From assembly GCA_947069175.1 (NCBI GenBank), contig CAMTDV010000003.1:42809606-42873605 (forward strand): a stretch of DNA of 64,000 bases. The letters are read 5' to 3'. Shown one piece after another: positions 34,134 through 46,202 of this stretch. The position numbers and the translations under genes were made by a program. The notes below the pieces were generated by a model that searched no databases, was not told the DNA's origin, and was given only the letters and a program-made list of their open reading frames with translations. This stretch comes from Scalesia atractyloides (Eukaryota > Streptophyta > Magnoliopsida > Asterales > Asteraceae). Each line of letters opens with the position of its first letter. Position 1 is the stretch's first letter.

Positions 34134-34372
34134 TTTGGGCTAGGCCCAATTTATAAAAGCATGGGCTAGGCCCAATTCCATAATATATATGGAAAAAATC
34201 CAAAAAGATATAAAAAATATGGGCTAGGCCCAAAGTCATAAATAATATGGGCTAGGCCGAAAGACATAAATAATATTGGCTAGGCCCAAAGACATAAATT
34301 ATATGGGTTAGGCCCAATGACGAGAAAACATGGGCTAGGCCCAATGACAAGAAAACATGGGCTAGGCCTAAT
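34134..34372 (+). repeat. GGGCTAGGCCCA array (8 copies, ~28-bp spacing)
   Basis: Near-palindromic GGGCTAGGCCCA or one-base variants start near 34136, 34163, 34220, 34248, 34277, 34304, 34331 and 34359, with spacing of 27-29 bp (one double step). Each holds TGGGC on both strands, the core of the plant site II / TCP-type motif (known motif; function here is inference). Confidence 0.8.
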
Positions 34373-35485
34373 GACAAGATACACATGATCAAAGAATGAT
34401 AACAATATATATATATATAAATACTTTTGAGAAAAATATATAACAATATTACTCGAACAAGCGAACTACCAACAATACGCTAACACTAAAAGTTGTTCTA
34501 TCATAACAAGGAAATACATAACAAGAATTCATGATGAACAACGAGTACAAGGTCCATTGAGGTCTAGGTGTCTAATAAACTTAATTCACATGTAGGTTAC
34601 ACGCGTGTACGGACACCGGCCGTTACTAATACGACTTACGGAAAGCAAAACTGTGAGTTCATGTCCCTCCTTTCAATTATTTCAAAGTTTTGGTTTAATA
34701 ACTATCGAGGGGAAATACATGTCATAACAAACGGTATGTTAGCTATGGGGTTAGTTGATAACACGATCAATGTGCGTAAGTAGGATGATGACAAGAGTAA
34801 CCATTAATCACTTAGTGACCAAGGTGCAAAAGGTGTAGATCTATAGAGTTTGAGGCACGCTCCACTCCTGGTGTGTTAACCGGTTAGGAGTGCTTATGTG
34901 ATCCCAAATGATGTCAAGAGTTGTCTCGGGTTGGTTACTTACTTATGGTACATATGTCAGGGTGCTAGCTACACACTGATAGATCCTTAAAACTCCATGA
35001 ATGCTAATAACATACTCGGATTTCATTACTGGATTTCAAGAATGAAATTTTTATACGAAAACATTAACTACATGAACTCGCCAACTTTATGTTGACTTTT
35101 TAAATTACATGTATTTCAGGACTCAAGGCATGAGCTGGTGATATGATTCGGGTATAGGAAAACTCAAGACAACGATGTACCATCTTTTGGAGGGTTTGCC
35201 TTTTATACCCCAACTTCGTCTGGGTATATAGGATTCAAAACCTCATTATTCAATTATAATGAAAACAATGTCTTATTTTGGAATGATGTATTTTGACTCG
35301 TGTTTTACGATGACAAGTTGAAACAGATAACAATATGATATCACTTTTGGATGGTTGTAATTATGGAACGAAACTTACTAATGGCATGGCATCGTTGTTA
35401 AATTATATTGTTTACCAGATTGGATGCAATGATTACCTAATAGTCACACACTTGCGCTTCCGCTACGACCAGGTGTGACAGATTA

Positions 35486-36416
35486 AACCCTTCTATGTTT
35501 TATGATTAACCTGAACTTTTCTATGTCAACTAACGTAGTTGACATTTTCTATTAAATCATATCACCCAAGGGTACTTTTGCCTTTTTACCAATATATTTT
35601 GAAATATTTTAAGACTTAAACAAAAATATAATTAAAAAAACTTATCTACACATAAACATTGTTACCTCAGCCTAAATCAAATTCATGAACAACCATGTTC
35701 ATCTGTTTCATCTGAACCACCATTACCTCGAAGGATCTAGAAATTGTGGAAAATATTTTGATAATATTTCACTTATTGCTAAACATGGGATTTAATGTGA
35801 TGCGACAAAAGTTATTCATTTACGTACAACACATGCTCCGACGACGTTGACAACAGCCGCACAACCACCTGCCCGACTGTTATCACTAATTCTATTCTCT
35901 ATGTTGGGGATTTTAGAAATGAGCAGATCTCCGGTTGGGTTATTTTTTTTTGAATCTAAGCAGATATGCGATGAGGAAAGCTTACCGTTACATTTGGGTT
36001 GCAATTGCAAGGCTAGATTTGATATAGCCCAGTTTTAGGTTAGGTAAATTTGATTCTGGTTTCATCGGTGGAAGGTGATGTGAAAGTGGGTGAGGATTTT
36101 GGTGTTGGTTATGTTGTTTTAAATTGGATGCATATGATTTCTATTACACATCTGCGTGAGGTGGTGTGATGGTGGTATGTTGTGGTGGCAGCAGGTGGTG
36201 GTGTAACAGGTTGGAGACAAAGAACACGGAGAGATAAGGGTCTTAGAGAAATGGTGGTACTTAACTTATTTACACAATAGTCCTTGTAAATATGAAATGA
36301 CATAAATACATCAAAGGTTGTATACAGAAAAATTTAAAGATTTATAAATTAACTTTACATATTTAAATTGTTACAAGCATTATTTCTAATTACAACTGCA
36401 TAAATATTTTAATTAC
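35486..36416. other. Low-information stretch with a possible RING-CH exon fragment
   Basis: AT-rich, no repeat seen. At about 35955-36036 (+) an open frame reads ICDEESLPLHLGCNCKARFD followed by IAQF, which resembles the second half of a plant RING-CH (RINGv) finger, CXC then usually ...AH; here His is Gln and the domain is incomplete. An AG acceptor-like site precedes it. This would be a gene relic at most; confidence is low. Confidence 0.3.
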
Positions 36417-36560
36417 AAAACAAACCAATAAATAAACATTGTTATACCTATGTTTATAGCAGTAAAAAGTTATAAAACAAACCAATACAAAACAAACCAA
36501 TAAATAAACATTGTTACACCTATGTTTATAGCAGTTAAAAGTTACAAAACAAACCAATAA
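36417..36560. repeat. Tandem duplication, ~71-bp unit
   Basis: Unit AAAACAAACCAATAAATAAAC ... TGTTTATAGCAGT occurs twice (36417-36486, 36487-36560) with a few differences. Confidence 0.8.
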
Positions 36561-37226
36561 AAGCGAGAAAGCTTACAACAATGCAAGACCCAGAAGTAGA
36601 AAAGCCAAGAAACAATGCAAGACCTAGATGTAAAGAACCAAGAAATAATGCAAGGTATTGATATTCTGAAACAAAGTAAAAAAGAACTTGTTAGGTTGAT
36701 CCTTTGAAGGTTTATTAATTGATGGAAGATTTTGATACGGATTTAGTTAGACTAAGATTAACTTACAGTTGTAGGTTTTAAATATTCTTTTGCTTTAGTT
36801 GCTCATTCCATGAAGCTATTCTCAGTTGTAGAGCCGAGAAACAATGCACTCTTGACAGTGATGTGGAGTGATTGTAGAGTCTTACAAATTTATAGAACTC
36901 CAAGCATGCTTTACGACCCACCAGTCACTGTTTGCTTTTCAGCTGTAACAGCAAGTGCAAAAGCAACTGTAAAAGCAAAAATGATAGGTTAAGTAGTAAA
37001 CAATCTAAAGGACAATAGTAAAAAATCAAAAGATTCTCTGACTTAGGGAGTTGGTATTTGAAAAGGTTAGTATTCCACAGCTGTTAAAGTACTTGGTACT
37101 CAAAAGAGAACTAAGAATATGTCAATTTAAGTTAGATTGTAACTAAAAGGTTTGGTATTGAAAAGGGCTCTATACATGGCAGGTGTAAGAAAAGTTGACT
37201 ATATTGAGAATGGTTCAAATGAAGTC
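36561..37226. other. Unassigned stretch left of element C
   Basis: No coding signal. A TGTTAGG at 36689 resembles the start of the element C LTR at 50649 and a weak likeness continues (TTTGAA, GCCGAGA), so the left C LTR may begin here in strongly diverged form; not proven. Confidence 0.35.
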
Positions 37227-37634
37227 AGCATGAAAGTGACATTTAACAAAAATAACAAACTAACAACATCTGCTAAGCTAACCAGTGCTATACACTAAAC
37301 ATTACAAGGACTGATAGTAAACACTGATGATACATCCTCTGTTGGTCTTCTGCAGAGCTTTGCCTTGACAGGCCTTTAGCTTTGATCTTTAGCAGAGCTT
37401 TATCTTGGTAGACCTTTCAGCTTTAGACTTTAGCAGAACTTTGCCTTGGCAGACCTTTTAGCTTTAGTCTTTAGTAGAGCTTTGTCTTCAACAGAGTTTA
37501 GCTATTACATACCTTGGACATTTAGTCTTCAGCAGAGCTTGACTTGGGCAGATGTTACATTATTGTTTGGATCAGAGGTTGTAGTATATTTTGGCTTTCT
37601 ATCATCTGTTCTTCTATAGGGTTTAATTCCAGCA
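37227..37634 (-). repeat. 3' LTR of element C (recognisable part)
   Basis: Matches 50966-51328: shared AGTCAGCATGAAAGTGA, CTAAACATTACAAGGACTG and GATGATACATCCTCTGTTGG. It includes four ~45-bp units of the type TTTAGCAGAGCTTTGCCTTG, while the right LTR has three. Ends AATTCCAGCA. Confidence 0.75.
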
Positions 37635-37650
37635 ATCTCCCCTAGAATAG
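37635..37650 (-). other. Polypurine tract of element C
   Basis: The - strand reads CTATTCTAGGGGAGAT directly before the 3' LTR start TGCTGGAATT. Confidence 0.7.
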
Positions 37651-40150
37651 ATTATGCTAAAACTAAACTTTATTACTGATCTTTATTTTTGATCAATGAT
37701 TCCCTTATTTAAGCGTTGAACTGAAGTTCAAAGTCTAGGGCAATGATGTCTTCTACATTCCTTTCAAGTTCAAGATTCAGCAAGTCTTGGAGATCAGCTG
37801 CATCTAGACCATAGGCATCTTCCATTTTTATCTTTTGAACTCTACCATCTGACCTGAGCAATGTCAATTCATGGTTGTTGTTGTTAGACTTCCATTTTAG
37901 AATTTTTGAGTCAGTTGGTTTTCTTGGGAGTATGGTTATTTGTGATGAGTTTGGAGAAGTAGGTCTGCGTACAAGTGTTGAGAGTGAGGCTCTAAGTTTG
38001 TCACTTGCAGCATCTGTGTGAAACAAAATTTGGTTCTTTATTCCATCTTTTCTCAATTCTTCATGCATCCTTTGATCTTCTTCTTCTACCTGTTTTTGCC
38101 TCTTTGCTTGATTCAAGGCAATGGTGGATAAGCTGGTTGTTGAAGTTAATCTTTTAGGAGCAAGGGTCTGTTTAAGAGTAGAGGTTGTTTGATCATAGAT
38201 TGGCTTTCTTGGAATAGAAGGATCCTTTTTTCTGAATTCTTCCAACCTTCTGTAGGTATCTACCACTTTAGATTCTGACCATCTAGTAATCTGCCTTGTT
38301 GTTCCATATAAAGTATCAACAAGCTCGGCTTTCATTCTTATAATTTTGAGAGCATGGTCTTGGATTTCAATTTTGGCCTTTTTTTCCAAACAGGAGGAGT
38401 AGGATTCTTTGAAGGATCTTTGAGCATAGAATGAATTCTTTCAATTTCTTCTTTAAGTTCATTAACTGACCAACCTTTAAATTGTGCCCTTGTTGCTTTG
38501 TAAGGCTTATGCTTCATGACATAATCAAGATAATCTTCTTTCAGTTCTGGATCATCAGTGGTTGGCTGTTCAGACATAGATTTACTCAGCTCCTTAGCAA
38601 ATTCTTAGATGCTTCTGACTTTGCTTAGTTGGTATTGTAAGGAGATTTGTAAAGCCCTGTCATGTTTATCTTTTGATTTTTCTTTTGCAATGTATTCAGT
38701 CTTTCTAGCCTTCAGCTTAAGATATTCATCCAAGTTCCTAGGCTTTCTGTACCCCAGCAAGGAAGGAAATTCTCTTTTTGTTGGATCTTCTATTTTGTAG
38801 AAAGCTTCAGTCTCACCTTTAACTGCAAAAGTTTCCAATGGGTATAATGCACCCATAGGAAGAACCGAGGAGGATAGGTGCATGAATGGAAATGGGGGAA
38901 ATGGAGTTTTAGAGTGCAGAGGTGACGAGGATGCTTGTGATATGGATTGTGATGAGGTTGGAAGTGGTGATTGGTTGTCTTCATCATCATCAACAACAAA
39001 AAATTTCTTTTGCGTTGGAATTTAATTTTGGGAGAAGGTGGATGTGGGACATTTGTTGGAACAGATGTTGTTCCAGCATCTGCTGTCACAACATCTGCCC
39101 TTACATCTGTTGTGGGTAGAATGACAGAGGATACATTTGTAGGAGCTGTAGCAGTGGTTGTAGAAGAGATGGGAGTTGGTTGTCTTGCTTTCCTAGCAGA
39201 CCTTCTTTGCCTTGAAATTCCAACATCTTCCTTTTCCAATTGCTTAGCCTTTTCTTCTTTTATAAGTCTCAAAGTTTTTTCTTCGAGTGTATCTTGTCTT
39301 TGCTGCTTTTCATTTGCAATCCTTTCAGCTTCTCTATTCAATTTTTCATCAATTTCTATACCCAAAGTTGCTTCGGATGCATCAACACTTGTTGTAGTTG
39401 TAGTGGTTGCTAGCTGTTGTTGCACCTAAGGTTTGACTTTTGAGTCAGGCTGCAATTTTCGCATTGAATCTTTCTCCCCCTTCTTGGCATCATCTTCTTT
39501 GTCATCTTGAAAAATGATAACCGGGGCAGAGCCAGTAGTTTCGAGTAGATGGTCTTTGATGGCTTTGATGTTAGTGTGTGTATCTTTATAGCGAACCTTG
39601 ACCATATTGCGGATCAGTTTCATATGAGTTTCATGCTGAATATCGGCTAGTTGTCTCTGAGCAAGGATGATTGGTTGAATAACCTTCCATAGCTCATCAG
39701 CATTTTGTGTGGGAGATGGTTGATGTTGGGAATTATGTAGGAGTAGCTTCATCATGGTTTTGATGTAATCAATTAATGATTCCATGGAAGACATCTTCTC
39801 CGTAAATTCTTTATACCTTAATTCATCACCTAATATAATAGGATCATCTGAATTCCTACCAGAAGTAGTTGCATTGGATCTTCTACTGGAGTAAACTCCA
39901 TAGTATCAGACCCAAATGCCCTTTGTTCTTGGGTCTGAGGACTTCCAACTGGCTGAGAAGTTACTAAAGTAGCTTCAGTAGTTGTTGCCTTCAAGGAAGT
40001 CTTATGTAAGTAACCATTGTCCAACCGAGCCACTGTTGTAGTAGCAGTTGTAGTAGTTGCTTAGCTTGAACTACCACCAAGAGTTCCATGAAACTCTTGG
40101 GGTGTAACCTCCTCAACTGTTTGTGGGCTAGCAGATAGAGTTGTCTCAGA

Positions 40151-40155
40151 CACAG
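40151..40155 (+). repeat. Target-site duplication CACAG, left copy (element D)
   Basis: CACAG before the 5' LTR and CATAG (49780-49784) after the 3' LTR; one mismatch. Confidence 0.75.
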
Positions 40156-40640
40156 TGTTGGTGCATATTTGTGACAACAGCTTAGATTTGGTCTTTGGAT
40201 ATCTTGTAATTAGTAAAATGATAAATGGTTAGCGGGTTTAGTTTTGTAATAGTTAATTAGAAGTAATTGGGTTGAATTAGAAGTAATTCGATCAAAAATA
40301 GTGCATGGTAGGCGAATTGGGCTTTAAACCCATTAGCAGTCCATGTAGGGAAACCCTAGCCCATGTGCGTAATCTATCTCTATATATAGGGAGGTTTGTA
40401 TTAGGGTTTAGGTGGCTTAGTTAGTTGCTCAGTTGCTGGTTCTATTGTTGTGTTGCTGGTTTAGAGAGTTGAGTCTTGAATTGGTTGTAAACACATTGTG
40501 TTAGATAATCAATAGAAGACTGTTTGAAGGAAATTGTTCGTGTTCGTGTTCTTGTTTCTGTGAAATCTAATCTAGTGGATTCCGCACTCTAGATTAGATA
40601 GACGATTCTGTCAAGATCCATAAGGACTAGGGGACCTACA
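40156..40640 (+). repeat. 5' LTR of element D (485 bp)
   Basis: TGTTGGTGC ... GACCTACA, with a TATA box (TATATATA, 40381-40388), an AAACCCTAGCCC motif upstream and an AATAGAAG region before the PBS. Followed by the PBS TGGTATCAGAGC at 40643-40654. Confidence 0.95.
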
Positions 40641-40642
40641 AT

Positions 40643-40654
40643 TGGTATCAGAGC
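40643..40654 (+). other. Primer binding site of element D
   Basis: TGGTATCAGAGC, two bases after the LTR; initiator tRNA-Met type. Confidence 0.93.
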
Positions 40655-41454
40655 ATCCGGCTCTTGATTTTGCTCGGTTCAGAACCGTGACAGCAGAAAA
40701 ATTGGGTTTTTGGATGTTTTGGAGGCTGTTTTGGAGTTTGTGACGGCTGAATTAGGGTTTCGGTGGCTGTTTTTAGGGTTTCTGCAGTGATTTCGGATAA
40801 ACAGCAGGAATTCGGATTGAAGACTTGCATTCTGGATTAAAAAGCATAGTATTTCGGATTGAAGACTTGGATTTCGGATCAGAATCTACATTTCGGATCA
40901 TCAGACTTGCAATTCGGATCTGGAAAAGTGCAATTCGGATTGAATTTCGGATCAGAAGGTATTCCGGATTCCATCTCGGATCAAAACTATTCGTGATTCC
41001 ATCTCGGATCAGAGTAGTCTATTCTGGATTTCCATTTCGGATCAGAACAGTGCATTATGGATTTCATCTCGGATCACTATTCTGGATCACCATTTCAGAT
41101 TAGCAATTCGGATTACTGTTCCGGGTTTTCATCTAGGATTGTCAATTCGAGTTACTGTTCCGGATTTGACGTTGTTCCGAGTTACACACAAATAGGTGGA
41201 AATTTAACCAGCTGACATAACCAAAGTTAAACGTTTTCGGACATAGATTTTGATCCATAGACAATTTTGACGAACCGATTGGACAGTTAGACCCGTGTGT
41301 TTTTTAGGACAAAAAAGGCATGGAAATTCCTAAAATCATAATCGAACAATATACATCATTAGAATCGTATCGACAAGACGAGTCTAACAGTATAATTTGG
41401 TAACCACTCATTTCGGACAAGTTTTAACGTTTTTAACGAGCCGGTTCGGTAAAA
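40655..41454 (+). repeat. 5' leader of element D with a TTCGGAT repeat array
   Basis: Non-coding. About 40790-41165 is a run of degenerate TTCGGATCAGAA / CCATCTCGGATCAGA units, the counterpart of the element B leader. Downstream of the array the leader is unique up to the gag ATG at 41455. Confidence 0.8.
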
Positions 41455-44400
41455 ATGTCGAATATGTCTAACCTAAATGAGATGTTAAGAATGGAGCACG
41501 AGGCTAGTACCACAAACAAACCTCCAAAGATGCTGAAGGTAGAGAATATCTTACTTGGAAGGGCAGGTTTCAGTCATTCATTGAATATCAGGACACACGG
41601 ATGTGGATCTGTATTCAAGATGGGTATGCTAACCCAACGCATGATTTGAGGGCAGACAACATGTTACTGCTTATGTGAATATGTCTGAAGCTGAGAAGAG
41701 GATGTATGAGTCTGAGAAGAAAGCCTTAGCTGCTATAAAGATGTCGTTACCTGATGGCATCAAACATACATTCAAGCGTTATACTACATCGAAGGAGATG
41801 TGGGATGCCCTAGAGAAGAGGTATGAGGGCAATACCGATGTGAAGAAGAACAAGGTTGATCTTCTAAAGAAACAGTTTGCTGTGTTCAAAGGAATGAGAA
41901 ATGAACCCCTTGAAGATATTATCACGAGATATTATCATCTGATGTCAGAAATAGATAATTATGACATAGAGGGATACACAGATATGGAGATAAATGACAA
42001 GTTGCTGGATGCTTTACCTGCAAAGTGGAATATCTATACTTTGATGATAAAAGGTGAAGCTGATTATGGAAAGAAAGACTTGGAAGAGGTTGTTGGGAAG
42101 TTGAGAGCTTATGAGCTCAATATGAAGAAGAAGGAAACGGGTTATGATCAGGTTTAAGATCCGGGGATTTATAAAGGTCTTACACCCTCATCTTCCAACA
42201 ACGCTTCTAGTGATACTGCAACTGCGTTTCTCTCATGTGAGAATGAGCAGATAGTGACAAATTCTGAGGGTGAAGTATGTTTTGTTGCTGCTTCAGGAGG
42301 CTCGTCAGGGGCTAAGAGACAACAATCAAGTAACAGCAGTTCTAAGTCTATGCCTCTGAGTGTCAAAAGTGTTGAAGATCACCTGACAATACTTGCTTCT
42401 TTCGTTGCTTCCTACGAGAACTATATTCAGGGAAAGTATCTGATCCTGCTACGTTTGTTGAAGATTATGATCAGATCAACCCCGATGACTTAGAGGAGAT
42501 GGACTTGCAATGGAAGATGGCCATGATCTCTAGAAGGGTGAAGAGATTTATGAACAGAACAGGTAGGAAGTTCGTTGGCAAAAGTGTGGGCTTTGACAAG
42601 TCAAAAGTGAAGTGTTACAACTGTCACAACTAAGGACATTTTGCTAGAGAGTGTCAAAGAGCAAAGTCTGAATCGCGTTCTAGTTCATCCTTTCAAGATT
42701 CTCCTGGTCATGGTTCAAACAACAGAATGCGTCAAACAACACTCGATCAAAGGCCCTGATTTCTACTGTTAGAGAGGGTTCTTATGATTGGAGTGTTCAT
42801 CTGGAGAGTGACAACAACTCATCACAGGCGTTTATGGCTGAGATAGCTCCAGTTGCTGATGAAGAAGTGAAAGCTGATGCTAAGGAAGAGCAAGAGAAGG
42901 TAGCTGAGATGGCTGATGGAGAACAGAATACTACAGAGAAGAAGATGGCTGCTGATTTTGATGCTTTCATGGCTGATCTAAGCAAATCAACATGCGAGGT
43001 ATGTTCTAACTCTGGTAGTTCTGTTTGTTTGAAGTGTCGTGAACTACAAAGTGAAGTTGACACATTAACAAAGCAAAACCAAAGTCTGGCTAATGAGCTC
43101 TCAAACCTAAAAGAATCAAACTTTTTCGTAAAACGAAATGAGTCACTATACTTGAAGAAAATTAAAGGTTATGATGAAGAAATCAATATTCTAACCTGTA
43201 AGCTTAATGAAAAACTTCAAGTTATTGACTTAGCTCATGATACGATGAATGAGAAAACAAAAGAGGTTTCTGAAAAGTGCAAAGAGTTGTCTGAAGCACA
43301 ACTTAAAATCTGTGAACTTGAAAAGAAATTAAATCAATTCAGAGATTCATCTTTGTCAACACATGATGAATGGCCTGAAGAATAGTAATGACAAGACTTG
43401 TGTGGGCTTCAAAGGTTTGAATGAAGTTCCACCACCTCTTGGTCACGACTATTCTTTCTTACCAGATGAAGAAGAGCTTACAGACTTTGTGTCAACTACA
43501 CCTGGTAGTTCCACATCAGAGGATGTTGATGTGACTGAAAATGCCAAGAAGGATAATAACAGAGACACTGTTTTGAAAACAAAGAATACACACCATAAGT
43601 ATCAAAAACAAACTTTTTTCAAAAAGGTTGATTTTGTTAAAGGGAGTGATATGAAAGAAGAGGTCCCTGTTATTACAAAAGAGTCTGACGTACAGTTTGC
43701 TAAGAACAAAAACAAAAAAATCAGAAGTTAAGCAAACTAAACAAGATCCTTCGAAGGCATCGTCATCATCATCATCATCATCGCCTAATAAATATAAGTA
43801 AGAGGCTTCAGTAAAGAACTCTTCAGCTAGAAAATCTTACTTCAAATGTCACGAAAATGGACATGTAGCTAGCTGTTGTCCTAACAAAAAGAGTGAGGCA
43901 CAGGTTAGTGAGAGGCAGAGAAAAAAATCACCAATAAAAAGTGGTGATGGTGAGAATAAGGTTAACTCACCAAAGATATCTGCTACCAGGCAACAGACCG
44001 TTGCTGTTGGTGTAGATAAGGCTGAAAAAGAAACTCACCAAGTTCTTGCTTTCAAAGAAATCAACAAAGATTTCAGCCTGCATCTACATCAGGCAGATAT
44101 GATAGACCTAGAAGTAGTTCACCAAGAATGAATAACTTTAATGGTCCATCAAATAATTTCAGAAGTTAAGGTCAATATTAAACTCGATACCATAATGTTA
44201 GTAGTCGAAACTTTTATAACGATGGCTTTAGAAATTATTATCATCAACATTCATGGAACCAAAATCATAATTTCAAAAGGTCGCAAAGTCCAAACATGGT
44301 TAGGAAACCTTAGGACCACAAAACTAGTGGAAATCAAAAACCATTCCATCAACAGGTCTAAGATCCAAGTCTCCTGTTAGGAGTGATGGATATTGGATAA

Positions 44401-44465
44401 ATGTTCCCGTGGTTGATGAATCTGGAAGACCCAAGACCATTAAGGCTTGGGTCCCCCAACCTAAC
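41455..44465 (+). pseudogene. Element D gag
   Basis: ATG at 41455 (MSNMSNLNEMLRMEHEAS). Frameshifts at ~41545-41675; a long open stretch, 41675-42157 (MSEAEKRMYESEKKALAAIK); TAA at 42155-42157 where B has Gln. The first zinc knuckle (42613-42654) carries a TAA (42631-42633) where B has Tyr. A coiled coil (42834-43385) follows. The second knuckle near 43836-43877 has lost its first Cys (SYFKCHENGHVASCC). Further stops occur at ~43728 and ~43800. Both nucleic-acid-binding motifs are thus damaged. Confidence 0.85.
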
Positions 44466-44477
44466 TAATTTTGTTGG

Positions 44478-44792
44478 GTGGTGCAGGAGCTGCTAAGGAG
44501 GATTATCAACTTGTGGTATGTTGATAGTGGCTGCTCCAGGCACATAACAGGGGATGCGAGGCTGTTGACAGAGTTTGAGAATATGGATGGTGGTTATGTG
44601 AATTTTGCAGGTGCTAAAGGAGGGCACATTACAGGTCGAGGCAAAGTGACTAATGGGAAGATCACACTGGACAAAGTGAACTATGTTGAGCAGCTGAAGC
44701 ACAATCTGATGAGTGTGTCTCAAGTCTGTGACAAGAGTCACTCGGTCCACTTTACAAAGTCTGAAGCTTTGGTGTTAAAACCTGGTTGGTGA
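44478..44792 (+). pseudogene. Element D aspartic protease
   Basis: WYVDSGCSRHITGDARLL with DSG intact, followed by GGHITGRGKVTNG and the pre-integrase leader. A frameshift at about 44787-44792 separates it from the next segment. Confidence 0.85.
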
Positions 44793-46193
44793 TACCGGAT
44801 GATTGGATAGTGATGAGAGCGCCAAGGAGAAATGACACTTATGTCATGGACATGGGTGCTAAGGATTCTTCCACTGTGGTGGCGTGTTTACTATCAAAAG
44901 CATTTGAGGCTGTCATTGTTGTGGCACAGACGCATGGCCCATATCCACTATCGAAAAATGAATTACATTATTAAAAATGGTTTAGTGGAAGGGGTGCCAG
45001 TGCAGAGGTTTCACGTGGAAGATAAATGCTTCCATGTCAAAAAGGAGAACAACATAAGACACCTCACAAGTCTAAAATAGTAAATTCCATAGATACCCCT
45101 TATGAATTAATTCATATGGATCTTTTCGGTCCAGTGAACGTAAGGAGCATAGGTGGAAAGTACTATTATTTAGTTGTCACAGATGATTACTCACGATATT
45201 CATGGGTTTTCTTTTTAGGTACAAAAGATGAGACAACGGAGATGCTGATAGATCTTTTTACAAAATTGGAAAATGTCCATGATGCACGGATCAAGAGGAT
45301 AAGGAATGATAATGGCACGGAGTTCAAGAATCAAGTTCTGGATCTCTATTGTCTTCGCAAGGGAATTGAACATCAATATTCTGCTCCTTATACACCTCAA
45401 CAAAATGTAGTCGCTGAGAGGAAAAACAGGACGTTGATTGAAGTTGCAAGGACTATGCTATCTGATTCAAAGCTTCCAGTTCTTTTCTGGTGAGAAGCTG
45501 TGAACACAGCTTGTTATGTCCTGAACAAAGTTTTGATGGTTAAATGGTTTAACAAAACATGTCACGAACTATTGTTTAACCGAAAACCAAACTTAAAAGC
45601 ATTTGAACCATTTGGATTACCTTGCACCATTGTGCGAAACAAAGATAAGCAAAAATTCGGTGAGATAGCTGATGAGGGTTACTTTCTAGGCTATATGCCT
45701 GGAACACCGAATAAAAGGGTTTTTAATCTAAAAACTGGTAAAATTGAGGTGGTGTTTAACATGGAAATCACTAATTATACACCTCAACAATCAACGAGTG
45801 GTCCTCCTATATTATATGATTATGACAGTGTCTTTAAATCATTTAATATTCCTGATTTTTCCAATGCAGATGAGTCTCAAGTGATCCATACTGTGATCAG
45901 TGAATATGGAGAGTGTGATTTTATGCCTAGATCGAGTATATCAATGATAGATGCTCCAGAAACTTCTTCCAGTGCAGCTCTAGAGGACTCTAGTGATAGT
46001 GAGTCTGAACCTATTCAGGGGGGGGGACTTCACTAATCCATTTGCTAATATTCAGGGGGAGGTTGGATCTAATCCGGGAGATAATCTGGTTGTTGACACC
46101 ATTGCTACCACACGTGTACACATAGATCATCCAGTTGAAAGCATCATTGGTGATGCCGCTGTAGGTGTTCAGACGAGAAGAGGTGTGCTCTAA
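44786..46193 (+). pseudogene. Element D integrase
   Basis: The HHCC region is split over frames at 44786-45080 (HRRMAHIHYRKMNY ... a CHVKK-type Cys region). The core 45026-45493 has HMDLFGPVNV, DNGTEF (D) and VAERKN (E). A TGA at 45491-45493 after LFW replaces the Gly codon seen in B; the C-terminal part continues in frame to 46036. A poly-G run near 46020 sits at a further frame change. All three catalytic acidic residues are still encoded. Confidence 0.85.
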
Positions 46194-46202
46194 GGTTCAT
46201 GT

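Larger units (their letters stand above)
32295..35480 (+). repeat. Probable solo LTR of a gypsy element related to E
   Basis: Starts TGTTATAACACCC and ends CGACCAGGTGTGACA. It shares with the E LTR the segment AACTCGCCAACTTTATGTTGAC ... TTTCAGG (35077-35120) and the terminal GGTGTGACA. No PBS follows and no element body is attached, so it is solo. GATTA occurs at 32283-32287 and 35481-35485, but the left copy is seven bases away from the LTR start, so the TSD is imperfect. It includes a (TA)n tract and a GGGCTAGGCCCA array. Confidence 0.6.

Noticed and set aside
34134..34372. CRISPR-like array
   Set aside because: Spacing is ~28 bp with 12-bp repeats, AT-rich similar spacers and a plant LTR setting; an ordinary tandem array.
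36810..36992. 60-codon + strand frame
   Set aside because: Short, no motif, no splice context; consistent with chance.
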